The notes under the pieces were generated by a model that was not told the DNA's origin, made no database searches, and was given only the letters and a program-made list of their open reading frames with translations. Positions 40,813 through 53,635 of a stretch of DNA of 64,000 bases are shown piece by piece. Numbering within the stretch: position 1 is the first letter of the stretch; every line of letters begins with the position of its first letter. The DNA lies in assembly GCA_963682175.1 (NCBI GenBank), contig OY821782.1, forward strand, positions 1,324,501-1,388,500, given 5' to 3'. Position numbers and translations under genes: made by a program. This stretch comes from Triglochin maritima (taxonomy: Eukaryota; Streptophyta; Magnoliopsida; Alismatales; Juncaginaceae).

Positions 40813-42993
40813 TGTTATGTCCCTAACCCGGATTAGGATTGGATTAGGGTTAAGTGAGGTTTGACTTGGAGGAGAGAGGAGGTATGGTGGAGTTGTTGTG
40901 GAGGTATGGGTTGGAGTGTAGGAGTATGGTGTAGGGTGAGGGTGAGGTGTTGGGGGTAGAGTATTTAAGTTGGGTTTTCTCTCTCTCTCTCCCTTACTTG
41001 CTCTCTCTCACTCTCTCTCCATTTTTCTGTCCGGCGACCAGCGGAGGAAGAAGGCGCGGAGGCTCCGGCGTGAGGAGGTCGCGGCGAGGAGGAGGTTGCG
41101 CGTGCGGAGGTGCGGAGGCGCGAGCGTTGCTCCGGCGTTTCTCCGTCGTTGGTTGAGGTATGCCGCTCATTAGTGTGATTTTGTTGCTCACCCTTGTGGA
41201 AGGGTGTTGTTGGTCGGTCGGGGGAGGTCGAGGACCTCTCCGGCGACGCGTTCTTCGTAAATCCTCGGCTGGCGCGAGGTTGAAGACGACCAACGGTCGA
41301 CCGGGTCCTTCGGGCGGTCGACCGTTTTAGCACTGTTTGCCCGACTTTAACCTTCACCGGTCGAACGATGCCTTGGGGCGGTCGACCGGTAGTGCATTAT
41401 TGCTGGTGAGTTGGGATTTTCTACCTGTTATCGGTCGACCGGTCCTTGTTGTGTTCGACCGGAACTTAAGTGTACCTGTTATTATTGTTTGATTGTTCGA
41501 CCGATTTTATATTGCGTTCGACCGATTGCATGTTTGTTCGACCGGTAGTATGTTTACGTTCGACCGTTTGATGACGTAGAATACTAGGTTGACCCTGTTA
41601 GTTTTCGGTCGACCGGGACCCATGAGTCGGTCGACCGATAGATTGGATTTGATGTTGACCAGACTCCGGATTTTGACCTCGTTCGGTCGACCGGTTTTAG
41701 ACTTTTGTTCGACCGTTGGGGAATTAGTGTTGCGCAGTGAGTTCTACCGATTCAGACTTTCGGTCGACCGAATTCCTCGTGAAAACGGTCGACCGGTTAG
41801 ACTATTTCGGTCGACCGAATCTGCTCAGAACTGAATTCCTGGGTCCCGTTGTGAATGCCAACTTTGTCCACGGAAACCCGTGTCCTCGCCTTGTGCGTGA
41901 GCCGGGAGGTGACGGTGGGCGCATGATGCGTGCCTGCCCAGGGACCGCCGTTGGGAAGAGTGTGGGTGTTCGGGACGCGTCAGCTCCATGTATGGACCGT
42001 GACTTTTGAGATGTGTGTTGGCACTTTGTAGTATAGCAGGCCTGAGGGATCGCGGATCCCAGTGTTGATGTTTGTGCGAGCACGCAACTGGCGTTGGGTG
42101 AGGTGACTACCGGCCCACGGGCTACGGAGGTCGCTGCCCTGCTTTTATAGCGGCGCGGTTGGTGTTCGCGGCTCGAGGAGCCCGATGACCTGGCAGACTT
42201 CGGTCTGGATCTGTCCGATGCTGTGCCGGACTGTTGTGATGGACCACCGATGCTGTGCCGGTGATGCCGCCGAGGTTGTGCCGGCGATGATGATTGTTGG
42301 GCCGAGGCTGTGCCGGCTTGTTGTTTTCCTCGGCTGGGCACCTACCGAGATGATGTTGTTATACCTTCCGGGCGACGGCCCCGTTGGTCCCTGTGGCCCC
42401 GACCACTGAGATTTACAGATCTGTTTCTATCGGCGCGTAGACGTGACAGAGGCTCCCTGCCGAACCCTTGAGTAGTGTAGCTGCGTGTGGGGGGTGCGAT
42501 GTCGCGGGCTACTAGACTGCATGTGCCTGCAGTAGGTCTCTTCGGGAGACCCGATGTTTGATTGTCGGACTGATGTCCTGTTTTACCCTTCGGGGGAACT
42601 GCTTTCCATTTCTGTTGATGCCATGACATGCTACTAGTATGATAGGTTCATTATGTGATGCATGCATATAGGTGGGTTGGCATACGGGGTTTCCTTCTGG
42701 AAACTCAGGCATTGTTGTTGCATCTTTTTCAGGACCGCAGTAGGTCCGGGTGGGTGGTGACCGAGGACGGAGCGCTTTGGAGTCGGATCCTCTTCGGCAG
42801 TTGCTAGACCGTACGACTACTTGTATTCTCTTCCATTGTATCCGTATTGTAGTCGTATTTCTTTTGGAAAACTCCTTGTATTTTGGGTGCACCCGGATTT
42901 ATATATTTATATATTCGTGACGTTCCCGCGTGAGTTGTCTGTTATGTTGGTTATTTTGAAATTTTAAATCTTCCGCTGTTTCGGGACGTTACA
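40813..42993 (+). repeat. 3' LTR (2,181 bp), group A
   Basis: It is offset from the 5' LTR by exactly 6,765 bases along its whole length, with no difference found by eye, including all shadow reading frames. The second copy of the conserved hairpin is at 42679-42714. Confidence 0.95.
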
Positions 42994-43066
42994 CATTGAC
43001 TAGATAAACAATATATAACATTATTTCTAAAAATGAGCATTTTTCTCTAGTGCTCATGTTGCGTGC

Positions 43067-43073
43067 TATAAAA
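43067..43073 (+). promoter_or_regulatory. TATA box of the second ACC-oxidase-like gene
   Basis: TATAAAA follows the single promoter unit and lies 96 bases before the ATG. The 3' LTR ends 73 bases upstream. The LTR also brings its own TATTTAAG box and CT-rich leader. Confidence 0.7.
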
Positions 43074-43150
43074 GGAAGAGCACTTAGCCACAACTAGGGC
43101 ATCGCAACTCTATTCTCCCACTAGTATATATCTTTGTCTTGGTTTGTTAG

Positions 43151-45564
<2,414 letters not shown>

Positions 45565-46360
45565 AAGGATATATAATAAAGTGATCAATAAATTAAGCTG
45601 TTGATGAAGGAATAAAGAACAAAACTATCTCTATATTGTAGTTTGCTCATTTGTATGTTTCTTGGGTAGAGCCTTCCTCACCACATTGGCCTTAAGTGGC
45701 TATATTATTGCTGAGGAAGAACTTGTTTGGTTTATTTGATTATTATGTTATGTTGTCGTTGCTGCTGGTCTATGCTTGTGATATGATGTGTTGTGTCTGG
45801 TTTCTGGGATATTAATCAAAGAAATTATTGCTGCAAAATGTTTTATTTTCCTTCTTGAATGTAGATGTCATCTTTGAAAGCTAAATGGTTCGATGACCTA
45901 ATGAACAAAATTAAAAGTGAGAAGAGAATTGTGTAACATTTTAAAAGTGAGGGCTTAAAGTGAAATGAAATCATAAGTGCGGGAGATGAGTTCGAAGATA
46001 TAATTTATTCAATCAATATACACAATCCCATATCCATGCCTCTATATTTACACACACAAGCACCTTAGAGTAACCTCAATTAAATGTTGAAAGTGATTTC
46101 GCAACTAGAATTTTCTTGTCTGACGTTCTTGCACACATTTAGATTTTCCTCGTTAATATAATACTCTAATATTATCCGAGAAAACGTTATCAAGAATACA
46201 AATATGAAAATCAATAAACACCCGACAATTTTCAGATGGAAAGAAACGATATCCCAATACGAACATCTACGAGGGCCAAACCGCAAATACCTCAGCAAAA
46301 AAACACCAACCCAAAGCCGCACGGCAACGGAACGAAAGGCTTAAATGGTGCTACACCGAC
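45565..46360. other. Intergenic region before the sirtuin gene
   Basis: It holds the 3' UTR of ACC-oxidase copy 2, then AT-rich DNA. No supported gene is seen. Confidence 0.4.
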
Positions 46361-46364
46361 CCGT

Positions 46365-46557
46365 TAGGGCTGGGCAACCGGTCCGACCCGGACTGGTCCG
46401 GTCTGAGTTTTTTATCTTAATTTTTTTTTAAATAAATCAGACCTACCGGAACCGAATTGGCTCTGGTTTCCGGACCAAAGACTGAAAAGATAACCGAAGA
46501 CCAGACCAGTTGGGTCTGATCTGGACCGAAACCTGGACCGGTTGTTGCTCAACCCTA
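46365..46557. mobile_element. Short MITE with TAGGGYTGRGCAAC ends
   Basis: The left end reads TAGGGCTGGGCAACCGGTCC. The right end read backwards is TAGGGTTGAGCAAC, then ACCGGTCC after a small insertion. It is about 190 bp, non-coding and rich in GACC/GGTC words. A clear target duplication was not found. It sits in the upstream region of the sirtuin gene. Confidence 0.6.
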
Positions 46558-47019
46558 CCGCCCGCCTCGACCCCTTTCCCTCTCCCGACGAACCCAAACC
46601 ACCACAAACCCCAAACCCTTATCCTCCCATTAGGCTTCCACGCCCGCCAGAACCCTCGAAATCCTCGACTTCGCGTCCCCAAACGTGAGTATTGGCTCAA
46701 TTTCTAGGGGTTTTACTTGGATTTGTTGCCGATGGAGTTGATTTATTGTTTCCTGTAGGTTATCATGAATTCGGCATTCGCTCTCGCCAGAACCAGCGTA
46801 GGTGAGTGTTTCTAATGCCCCGTTGTGGTTTTCCCCTTCCATTGTGACCTTAATTGGGATTGCTGTTAGATGCCAGGGAATTCGTGTTTAGTTGTTTTTA
46901 TGATGTTATGTAGTTTTGAATGTCAGTGGTTGGAAATATAGGCTAGCGTTGGATGTCCTATAAACTCCTAGTTCTCCCTGCTTACTGACAAGATTTGAGG
47001 TAATGGTAAAAACTGATTT

Positions 47020-49257
47020 TGTTGGATCTTGAGCCTAATCCTAATCATAATTGAGTTTAATGATGTTTAGGTGGTGATTAGGAATAAATGCATTTGGACG
47101 GCTGGGATTGAAGATGGTTGGATGAAGGGTTGAGATGTAGTGGAGGTTAGGAGTGGTGGAGATGGAATGGATTGGAATGGATGGTTGAGATTGGAGGAGG
47201 AGGAGATATTTATGGTGAGCTCTCTCTCTCCCTCTCTCACTCTCTCTCGAGACTCTCTCCCTCACGTTTCTCTCCCTCTCTCAGTGGTGCTCCGGCGAGG
47301 AAGAAGAGGTGATCTCCGGCGAGTGGAGCTCGGAGCCGTGCGTGTTGGAGGTGAGTGGTTGGTTGGTAGCTCATCTCGTTGGTTTTTCATTTTGGTTCCC
47401 TTTCTCTCAACCTCACTCGTGTTTCTGTGGTCGTGGTTGGTTGGTGGAGGTTGCCGGAGGTAGAGTGTTGGCTGTGGATCGTCGAGGAGGTGTTGATCGT
47501 CGTTTGAGTGAGGGATTCGTCGACGGATTGAGATTTTGGGGATACGTGCTCGTGGAGGCGTCGTCGTGGTTCTTCAAAGGTTTTTTAAACCTTCCGGTAT
47601 GTCAACTCGCTCACTTAAGTAGTGTAAGTATTTGGAAGTCGACGGTAGGCCTTCCAGCTCGTCGTAAGTAAACGTGGAGCAGATTTCACTGCCTGATTGG
47701 TCGACCGGTTGGTGCAAACGGTCGACCGTTCGTGAAGAGAATTCGGGTTCTGCCTCAAATCGGATCCTGCCTCAAATCGGTCGAACGATGCCCAGGGGCG
47801 GTCGACCGATTGTGCGTCGGAGGCAAGCATGGGGAGATTCGGCCGAACGGGTCCCCTTTGCCGTTCGACCGTGTGCACCGGCATGGGTCGGGTAGGGCGT
47901 TGACCATAAAAACGGTCAACCGCCTGTATGACTTCGTCCGACCGTGACTTAAGTGAGAATGGTGGTCGGTTCGACCGAAGGTGGTTTCGGTCGACCATAC
48001 TTGTTGCTGAGCGTGGGGGAACGCTTTGGTGGAATTCGGTCGACCGAGAGTGCTCAGGCGTTCGACCGGATTCGTGGTGCGAGTGAGGGTTCAGCCCCTG
48101 GTGGAATTTGGTCGACCGAGAGTGCTCGGGGGTTCGACCGAATTCGTTGTGGATTGTGGGATTCGTCCCTGGTGACTTTCGGTCGAACGTGACCCCTTTG
48201 CCGTTCAACCGATTGGTCGTTTTGTCCGTTGAACCTGGAAGTTGACCATCTAAACGGTCGACCGTCCCTTGACTTTTGTTCGACCGAACGAGTGCGGTTG
48301 GTGGGAATCGGTCGACCGATGGAGTGCCGGTCGATGCGATTGCCCTGTATTTGCTTGATTTGGTCGACCGAGACTTTTGGTTCGGTCGACCGTTTGTGTC
48401 CAGTTTTGCACTATGGAGGTGCGGTTGTTGTGATCGTCCGTGTGGGGCGAGTCGTGGTGCCGATGTTCTTCTGGCGAGTGTGCTAGGGTTGAAAAAGACC
48501 TGGAGCCCCGTAACTGTGTGAGAGCTTGGGTTGGCTGAAAAAGGCCTGGAGCCCAGCTTAACATGTGGTGTTGCGGTGGTTGGTTGAAAAAGACCTGGAG
48601 CCCCGTGACTGTGTGAGAGCTGCGGTTGGTTGAAAAAGACCTGGAGCACAGCTAGTCTGTGCGGGGTTGGTTGAAAAAGACCTGGAGCTCCGTAGTGCAT
48701 TCAGGTTGGTTGAAAAAGGCCTAGAGCCTGAGCAGGGACCACGTATAGGGGTTGGTTGAAAAAGACCTGGAGCCCTTGGTCGTGTCGTGGTAGCTGCGGT
48801 TGGTTGAAAAAGACCTGGAGTCCAGTTTGGCGACGAGTGTGTGATGTTGTGGTTGGGTGAAAAGCCTTGGAGCCCAGCTCGTTTGAGATGCTTTTCTTGT
48901 TTAGTAGAATTGCATGCTAGGGTGCCTTTCGTTTCATGCATTGTAGAGTTTGGCATACAGGGTTTCCTCTGAAAACTCAGGCATTGATGCATGTTTACTT
49001 TCAGGCCGTGATCGGCGATAGGGGTGGTGACCGAGGAGAGGAGCACCGCTACCAAATCCAGCTTTCTCTTAGTTGAGGTCGAGTAATTACTGCTTTCGTT
49101 GTATAGTCTTTTGATGTAATCACAACTTTTGAAATACTCTGATGTTCATATATATATTATATATGTTGGTGCACCCGTTTTCAGTATTTGCGTAATATCC
49201 TCTGTTGATTGGGTGTTATTAAAATTTTAAATTTTCCGCTGTGTTGATGATGTTACA
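47020..49257 (+). mobile_element. Solo LTR (group D) in sirtuin intron 1
   Basis: It starts TGTTGGATC, ends GATGTTACA and is flanked by perfect GATTT duplications (47015-47019, 49258-49262). Its layout parallels group A: TATTTATG at 47207-47214, a CT-rich leader, a strong donor GGAG|GTGAGT at 47350/47351, CGGTCGACCG-type sites (about 47700-48400), a nine-copy motif array, the hairpin at 48952-48986, acceptor CTTTCAG ending at 49004, and a GGTGGTGACCGAGGA block. It adds splice and promoter signals inside the sirtuin intron. Long minus-strand frames inside it come from the repeats. Confidence 0.9.
48488..48878 (+). repeat. Nine-copy interspersed motif array inside solo LTR D
   Basis: The motif TTGAAAAAGACCTGGAGC recurs nine times (48488, 48532, 48581, 48627, 48668, 48708, 48754, 48801 and 48855, approximate starts), separated by 20-35 bases of dissimilar sequence. 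On the minus strand each motif reads APGLFQPT-like, giving a false long ORF. Groups A and B carry different motif arrays at the same position in the LTR. Confidence 0.85.
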
Positions 49258-49269
49258 GATTTCTTGTCC

Positions 49270-50340
49270 CATAACCAGGAGACGATGACCAAATAGAAAA
49301 TTCTTGTAAATATTAATTCCAACATGGACAAAAATGTATCTTTTGGACTAAACTGGAAAAACTTTTTTTGGGAGCTTTTTGAGTTTATAGGAGAAACTCT
49401 GACCTTTCAAGAGTGTGTTTGGATACAGGAGAGAGAACTCTGACCTTTCAAGAGTGTGTTTGGATATAGGAGAGAGAAACATAAGTTTATTGGAGAAATT
49501 TGACCCAATTTAGGGTCATTCAAACGCAGCCATAATCCCAAATCGCACAAAGTAAAAGTTTACAACCTTAATATGACATTTTTCATTATTGAGCCACATG
49601 AGAAAATAATTGTAGATTAAATCTGACCACAATTAGAAGATTTCTATAATACATAGTTTAGCTTGAAATAGTTAGTGTAAATCTCGCATTTGAACACATG
49701 TACTACCTGGCTTAACTGTATAAATAAATGCATTGTTATGTTATTTATATCACCCGATGATGTTCTTTCCTTCCACCGTGACTTTTATCAGGATAGGCTA
49801 TTAGGTGGTTGTTTATGATTACTTGTGTTTTTGATAATACCTAACTAGAGTCAGTTGGAGATATAGTTCTACATCGCTGACAATTCGTAATGGTTCATAA
49901 GAGAATCATCACCACTAGCTCTCACCTTTTTACTTGTTTTTAAAGTGGTAACATGACGGCTACACTGCTATACTTACCCTATTGGTGTGCACAACAAAAA
50001 CAAAAAATATTTGAAGCTTGTACTAGGGTTTTCAAAAAGGAAATCACTCTATTCTAAGTTCAGCAAAAAACTATAACTTTAGTGGTGCAATATTTTTACA
50101 CTAAATGAGATACCAATATCAAATGACATATCAAGGTTGTGAAGATACAACCGAAATGATTTAGTGATAAGTCATAAAGATTAAATGCATGAGTGTGGAA
50201 ATCTTTTCCAATTAATCGATAAGGTAAACGTGTACCTTATTGATGCACTGGGGTTTAAGCAGTGGTTCATTTACCACTCCTAAAAAGACTATTCTTTGAA
50301 GTGACTGCTAAATATTAATTAATTGATGCTTATATTTTAT
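49270..50340. other. Remainder of sirtuin intron 1
   Basis: AT-rich intron sequence. A direct duplication of CTCTGACCTTTCAAGAGTGT plus flanks (about 46 bp) lies at 49387-49480. No exon is seen. Confidence 0.55.
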
Positions 50341-51508
50341 TGAAAAAGCTTCAATGATTGTTAGGTTTTGGTGTTGCACCCCTAACCTTCAATCAAAGCT
50401 GAAGCATGGATCTATTTGTTGCATGACCACAAAGATAATTTCTTTCCAGTTTTTGACATGGAGGAACTGCACCAATGTGGCTAGTTCTTCAACTATTCGA
50501 GATAAATCTCGCTTGGAGTTCTTAAGGGATAAGAAGATACTTCCTCATTCAGATCCTCCAAGCATTAGGGATGTCAACCTTCTTTATGATTTCTTTCAAC
50601 AGAGGTACATTTTCTCATATGTTTACTTCCATTCCTTTTCTATGATAAGTAATTACTGCTTATGGCAACAATGGTCTCATTATTTGGAAGTCGACTTAGA
50701 AGCTTTCTTGCTTATTTTTCACAGTCAAAAGCTCATGGTATTAACTGGAGCAGGGGTTAGCACGGAGTCGGGAATTCCTGATTATAGGAGGTGTCTATTT
50801 TTTTTCTTTACTCCCCATATAAGACGATTGCATATTCGTAAGTACAGCCATTCCTTTCCTTTGCTCTGTTTAATTAAATCAAAACATGTCTTATGGCAGC
50901 CCATATGGAGCATATAGTACTGGGTTCAAGCCGATCACTCATCAGGTGATTTAGTTTTTATTTTCTACACTATTTCTCCAAAAAGAATGTATTATTTATG
51001 TGGTGATTTTCAGTTTGTCATGGTGTGGTTTGAGATGGTCATCGTTGTTAATTTTCATGATATTATTTTGTAGGAGTTTGTTCGTTACAGTCGTACGAGA
51101 AGACGGTACTGGGCTCGAAGTTATGCTGGATGGAGAAGGTTCACTGCAGCGCAACCAAGTACAACACACACTTGTCTTGCTTCACTTGAAAATGCTGGCC
51201 GAGTACATTTTATGGTCACACAAAATGTAGACAGGTATCTAAATTTTTATTCCACCTTTTTATTAGCTACTATTAACTGCTAAGATTTATTAAAACTTTG
51301 GCACATGCTCTTCTTTTCCAGATTGCACCATCGTGCCGGAAGTGATCCACTGGAGTTACACGGTACTGTTTATTCTGTCATATGTTTGAAGTGTGGTTCT
51401 TCGATCAGCCGTCAGTCGTTTCAAGATGAGGTAAAAGCTCTTAACCCAAAGGTTTGTACTACTGTAATTTGAAAATTTGTTGTTGTGGGTAGCTTATTTT
51501 AGTCATTG

Positions 51509-52400
51509 TTTTTTTTTGCAGTGCAAAAAAAAGGAGGACAAGCCTCCAAGATCTATTAACTAGAAAATCGGTTACAGATTCGGATTACGTTAACTACGTA
51601 ATCAGATACACACATCTCTTTCTCCCCATGCAAGGGGTCTAATCCCATTTTGCCATAAAGGTTTCAAGTGCCGGCTGATCGTTCATAAAGACATGACATT
51701 TTGCTCCTCGGATGCAGATTATATCCTTTATTTGTTTGTGCAACACTTCCATCGATCGGTACTCACCCTCCATCATCCTCAAATTTCTTTCCTCCCATAT
51801 CATATATGTTGTCGCCCCATACGCAATGTAAGCTACTTGTTTGCCTGCACGTCCCTCGGAATGCCGAAGCCTCCCAAGCCGGAGCAACTCCCCCAATATC
51901 CCTTGCGTATTGTGTCCCGGTAGCACCATAATGCATAAGACTCTTTTCCACGTGCCTCAAGTGACCTCGCAGTCCCAGAACAAGTGTTGAATATCCTCGT
52001 ATGCTTGATGGCAGAAAACACATCTTGAGATGATCACAGCAGCTCGCCTTCGTCTTAGCCACTCATGAGTCGGCAGCTTCCCCAATATTGCTCTCCACAG
52101 GTGAACAACATGCTTTGGGATAGCTAGGGAGTGCCAAACGGCTTTAGTCCACGCCTCTATCGGACGACTAGCTCGAATCCAGCCCCATGCATCCTTTGTT
52201 CTGAAAGGCTTGCCTTCCGAGTCAGCCCAAAGCAGTACATCTTCCCCCGCTGTTGGTCTAATGGCTCGTATTTTAGGCCACAAATTATCCATCGTGGTGG
52301 AACGTGGTGGTGGAAGGCGCCAGTTTCCTAGATATAGAAAGTGTGACACACGCGTTTCAATAGGGACACCCATGTCATAGTGTAGCCGGGCTCCTTCATC
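51509..52400 (-). mobile_element. 5'-truncated LINE (L1-type) fragment
   Basis: On the minus strand the fragment encodes the end of an L1 ORF2: WRLPPPRSTTMDNLWPKI, then the zf-RVT zinc-binding domain (IPKHVVHLWRAILGKLPTHE, CVFCHQAYEDIQHLFWDC). It then continues in a shifted frame to about 51639. A T9 run at 51509-51517 is the poly(A) tail on this strand. Only the 3' end of the element is present, and at least one frameshift breaks it. It adjoins the point where the sirtuin gene is lost. Its left part is overlapped or cut near 52400-52440 by the next repeat. Confidence 0.82.
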
Positions 52401-52439
52401 CTCACAGATAAGTAGGCATCCCACCCCGGGCGTCTTGGT

Positions 52440-52900
52440 TTCTCTTTCATCCATGTCAGCTTCTCTCTCTGCCACGTCAGCTCAAACCAACTCCCTTAAA
52501 TTTTTCTTAATCACATCCAGAAACAACTCAAGCGCACTACATTCTCTCCTCTACACGTCATTTCGGGATCAATTTTAGACAAAACATGAAAAGTTATCAA
52601 AAAATTCTAAAAATATAAACAAATAAAAAACTTATTTTCATAAAAACATATTTGAAAAAACGATTTTAAATGATTTTTAAAATATTTTCTAAACACAAAA
52701 ATACAAAAAACAATTGACTAATGGTGGGGGACACGTTCCCCACCAATCAACTTCCCCAAGGGGAAGGCGGTTCCTGCGACCGCCCGATCGTTGGCTCGGG
52801 CGTCTCCCGCGACCGCCCGACCCAATGACCAGACGTCTGCGGGAGACGTCTCACACGTACGGTAGGCGTCTCCCGCAGACGCCCGTTTTTTTTAAATTTG
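52440..52900 (+). repeat. Repeat family copy 2 (left of the MULE)
   Basis: CT-rich start, CATTTCGGGATCAATTTTAG, an A-rich tract, CAATGGTGGGGGACACGT-like sequence, then a GC-rich part with GGCGTCTCCCGCAGACG palindromic words. It matches 56440-56890 block by block in the same orientation, and more weakly 5726-6200. Confidence 0.65.
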
Positions 52901-52904
52901 ATTA

Positions 52905-53165
52905 TAAATTGTGATAAAATTTAAATAAATTGAATATTATGTTAATAATGAGTTAAATTAGTTTAGTAAATCGTTTATTGATTATAAATTGTGATAATTA
53001 ATAAATAAATCGCTAAATAAATTGATTATTATGTTAGTAATTAGTTGTGTACGATTTTAGTAAATGATTATTGATTAATTGTGATAATTGCTAAATTAAT
53101 AGATTATTCAGTTAATAATTAGTTTAATTATTTTAGTAAATTCATTAATAAATTTGTATTTTTAA
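52905..53165 (+). repeat. AT-rich degenerate tandem repeats
   Basis: Three diverged copies of a ~85-bp unit containing GATTATAAATTGTGATAA and TTAGTAAAT. No gene is present. Confidence 0.6.
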
Positions 53166-53184
53166 AATTGAATTAATAGTCATC

Positions 53185-53635
53185 GGGTTACCGTGGAGGA
53201 AAAGGGAAATCAATTCCCTTACGTGCGGTACATAGTATAGCAGACGAGTCAGGTCCTCGTCATCCACGTAGACGTGGTATTTCTTCTTCAGTTAGGAGAG
53301 AGAGAGATCTGTTACGTCGTCGTCAGACACCTGGAGAGTCTTTCGACGACGAGGATGATTCAGATGAGCTGAGGAGTCACGACGACAGTGACGATGGGGG
53401 CCGATATGACTTGGGGCCACAGGAGGAGGCGGTACATCAGGCCGGGCGAGGACGGGGGCGACACGGTGGTCCTTCATCTGAGTGGGTCATTAGGAAGGAT
53501 CGAGGTGGCCGGTTTGTGACCAACTCTCTGACATGCCTCGTCATGGTAGAGGGACACTCTCAGGGTAGAACAGTAAGACACGGGAACAACGAACCATCCG
53601 TTCCCACTGCGAAATACATGACCGCACACTTGTAA
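53185..53635 (+). other. Unassigned coding-like open frame, acidic and Arg-rich
   Basis: About 150 open codons without stop. They contain RHPRRRGISSSVRRERDL, an acidic run (SFDDEDDSDELRSHDDSDDG) and GRGRGRHGGPSSEW. Composition looks protein-like, but there is no recognised domain and no clear start. It runs convergently into the OTU segment of the MULE. It may be a remnant of a second element-encoded gene. Confidence 0.3.

Larger units (their letters stand above)
34048..42993 (+). mobile_element. Complete Tekay/Del-type chromovirus (Ty3/Gypsy LTR retrotransposon)
   Basis: The element is 8,946 bp. It is bounded by TGTTATG and CGTTACA and flanked by a perfect 5-bp duplication, CATTG (34043-34047 and 42994-42998). 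Order: 5' LTR, tRNA-iMet primer binding site, one intact gag-pol frame with a C-terminal chromodomain-like segment, polypurine tract, 3' LTR. The string TTTCGGGACGAAATCCTTTT before the 3' LTR is typical of plant Del/Tekay elements. Both LTRs match in every stretch compared, and the frame is uninterrupted, so the insertion is recent and the element may be autonomous. It lies in the promoter of the ACC-oxidase-like gene at 43163. Confidence 0.96.
46765..51451 (+). pseudogene. SRT2-type NAD-dependent deacylase (sirtuin), 3' half missing
   Basis: Six exons are supported: 46765-46801, about 50349-50604, 50725-50790, 50900-50945, 51074-51234 and 51322-51451, 232 codons in phase. Catalytic motifs are present: GAGVSTESGIPDYR (NAD site), TQNVDRLHHRAG, the catalytic His in ELHGT, and the first zinc pair CLKCG. 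SRT2 proteins are usually about 370-390 residues. The second zinc pair and the rest of the Rossmann fold would follow NPK at 51451. Instead intron sequence runs into a LINE fragment, and no later sirtuin exon exists in the window. Intron 1 carries a 2.2-kb solo LTR. The acceptor of exon 2 is uncertain: the phase-compatible one (AAAAAG before 50349) has a poor pyrimidine tract. The acceptor-like TTTTGCAG at 51514-51521 would add 13 codons and a stop. The truncated product would not fold as a complete deacylase. Confidence 0.82.

Noticed and set aside
48488..48878. CRISPR-like repeat-spacer pattern
   Set aside because: Repeats vary in sequence, spacers are irregular, it lies inside a plant LTR, and there are no cas genes.
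47615..49055. Long minus-strand open frames with repeated APGLFQPT-like peptides
   Set aside because: They fall entirely inside solo LTR D, and the peptide repeat is only the translation of the nine-copy DNA motif array.
50365..50400. Sirtuin exon 2 starting at the TTAG acceptor at 50364
   Set aside because: Joined to exon 1 (46801) it shifts frame and meets TGA after about a dozen codons. The acceptor at 50348 is phase-compatible, although weak.
51701..52331. Plus-strand frames opposite the LINE
   Set aside because: The minus strand carries the recognisable L1 zinc-binding domain. The plus-strand frames have no family features.
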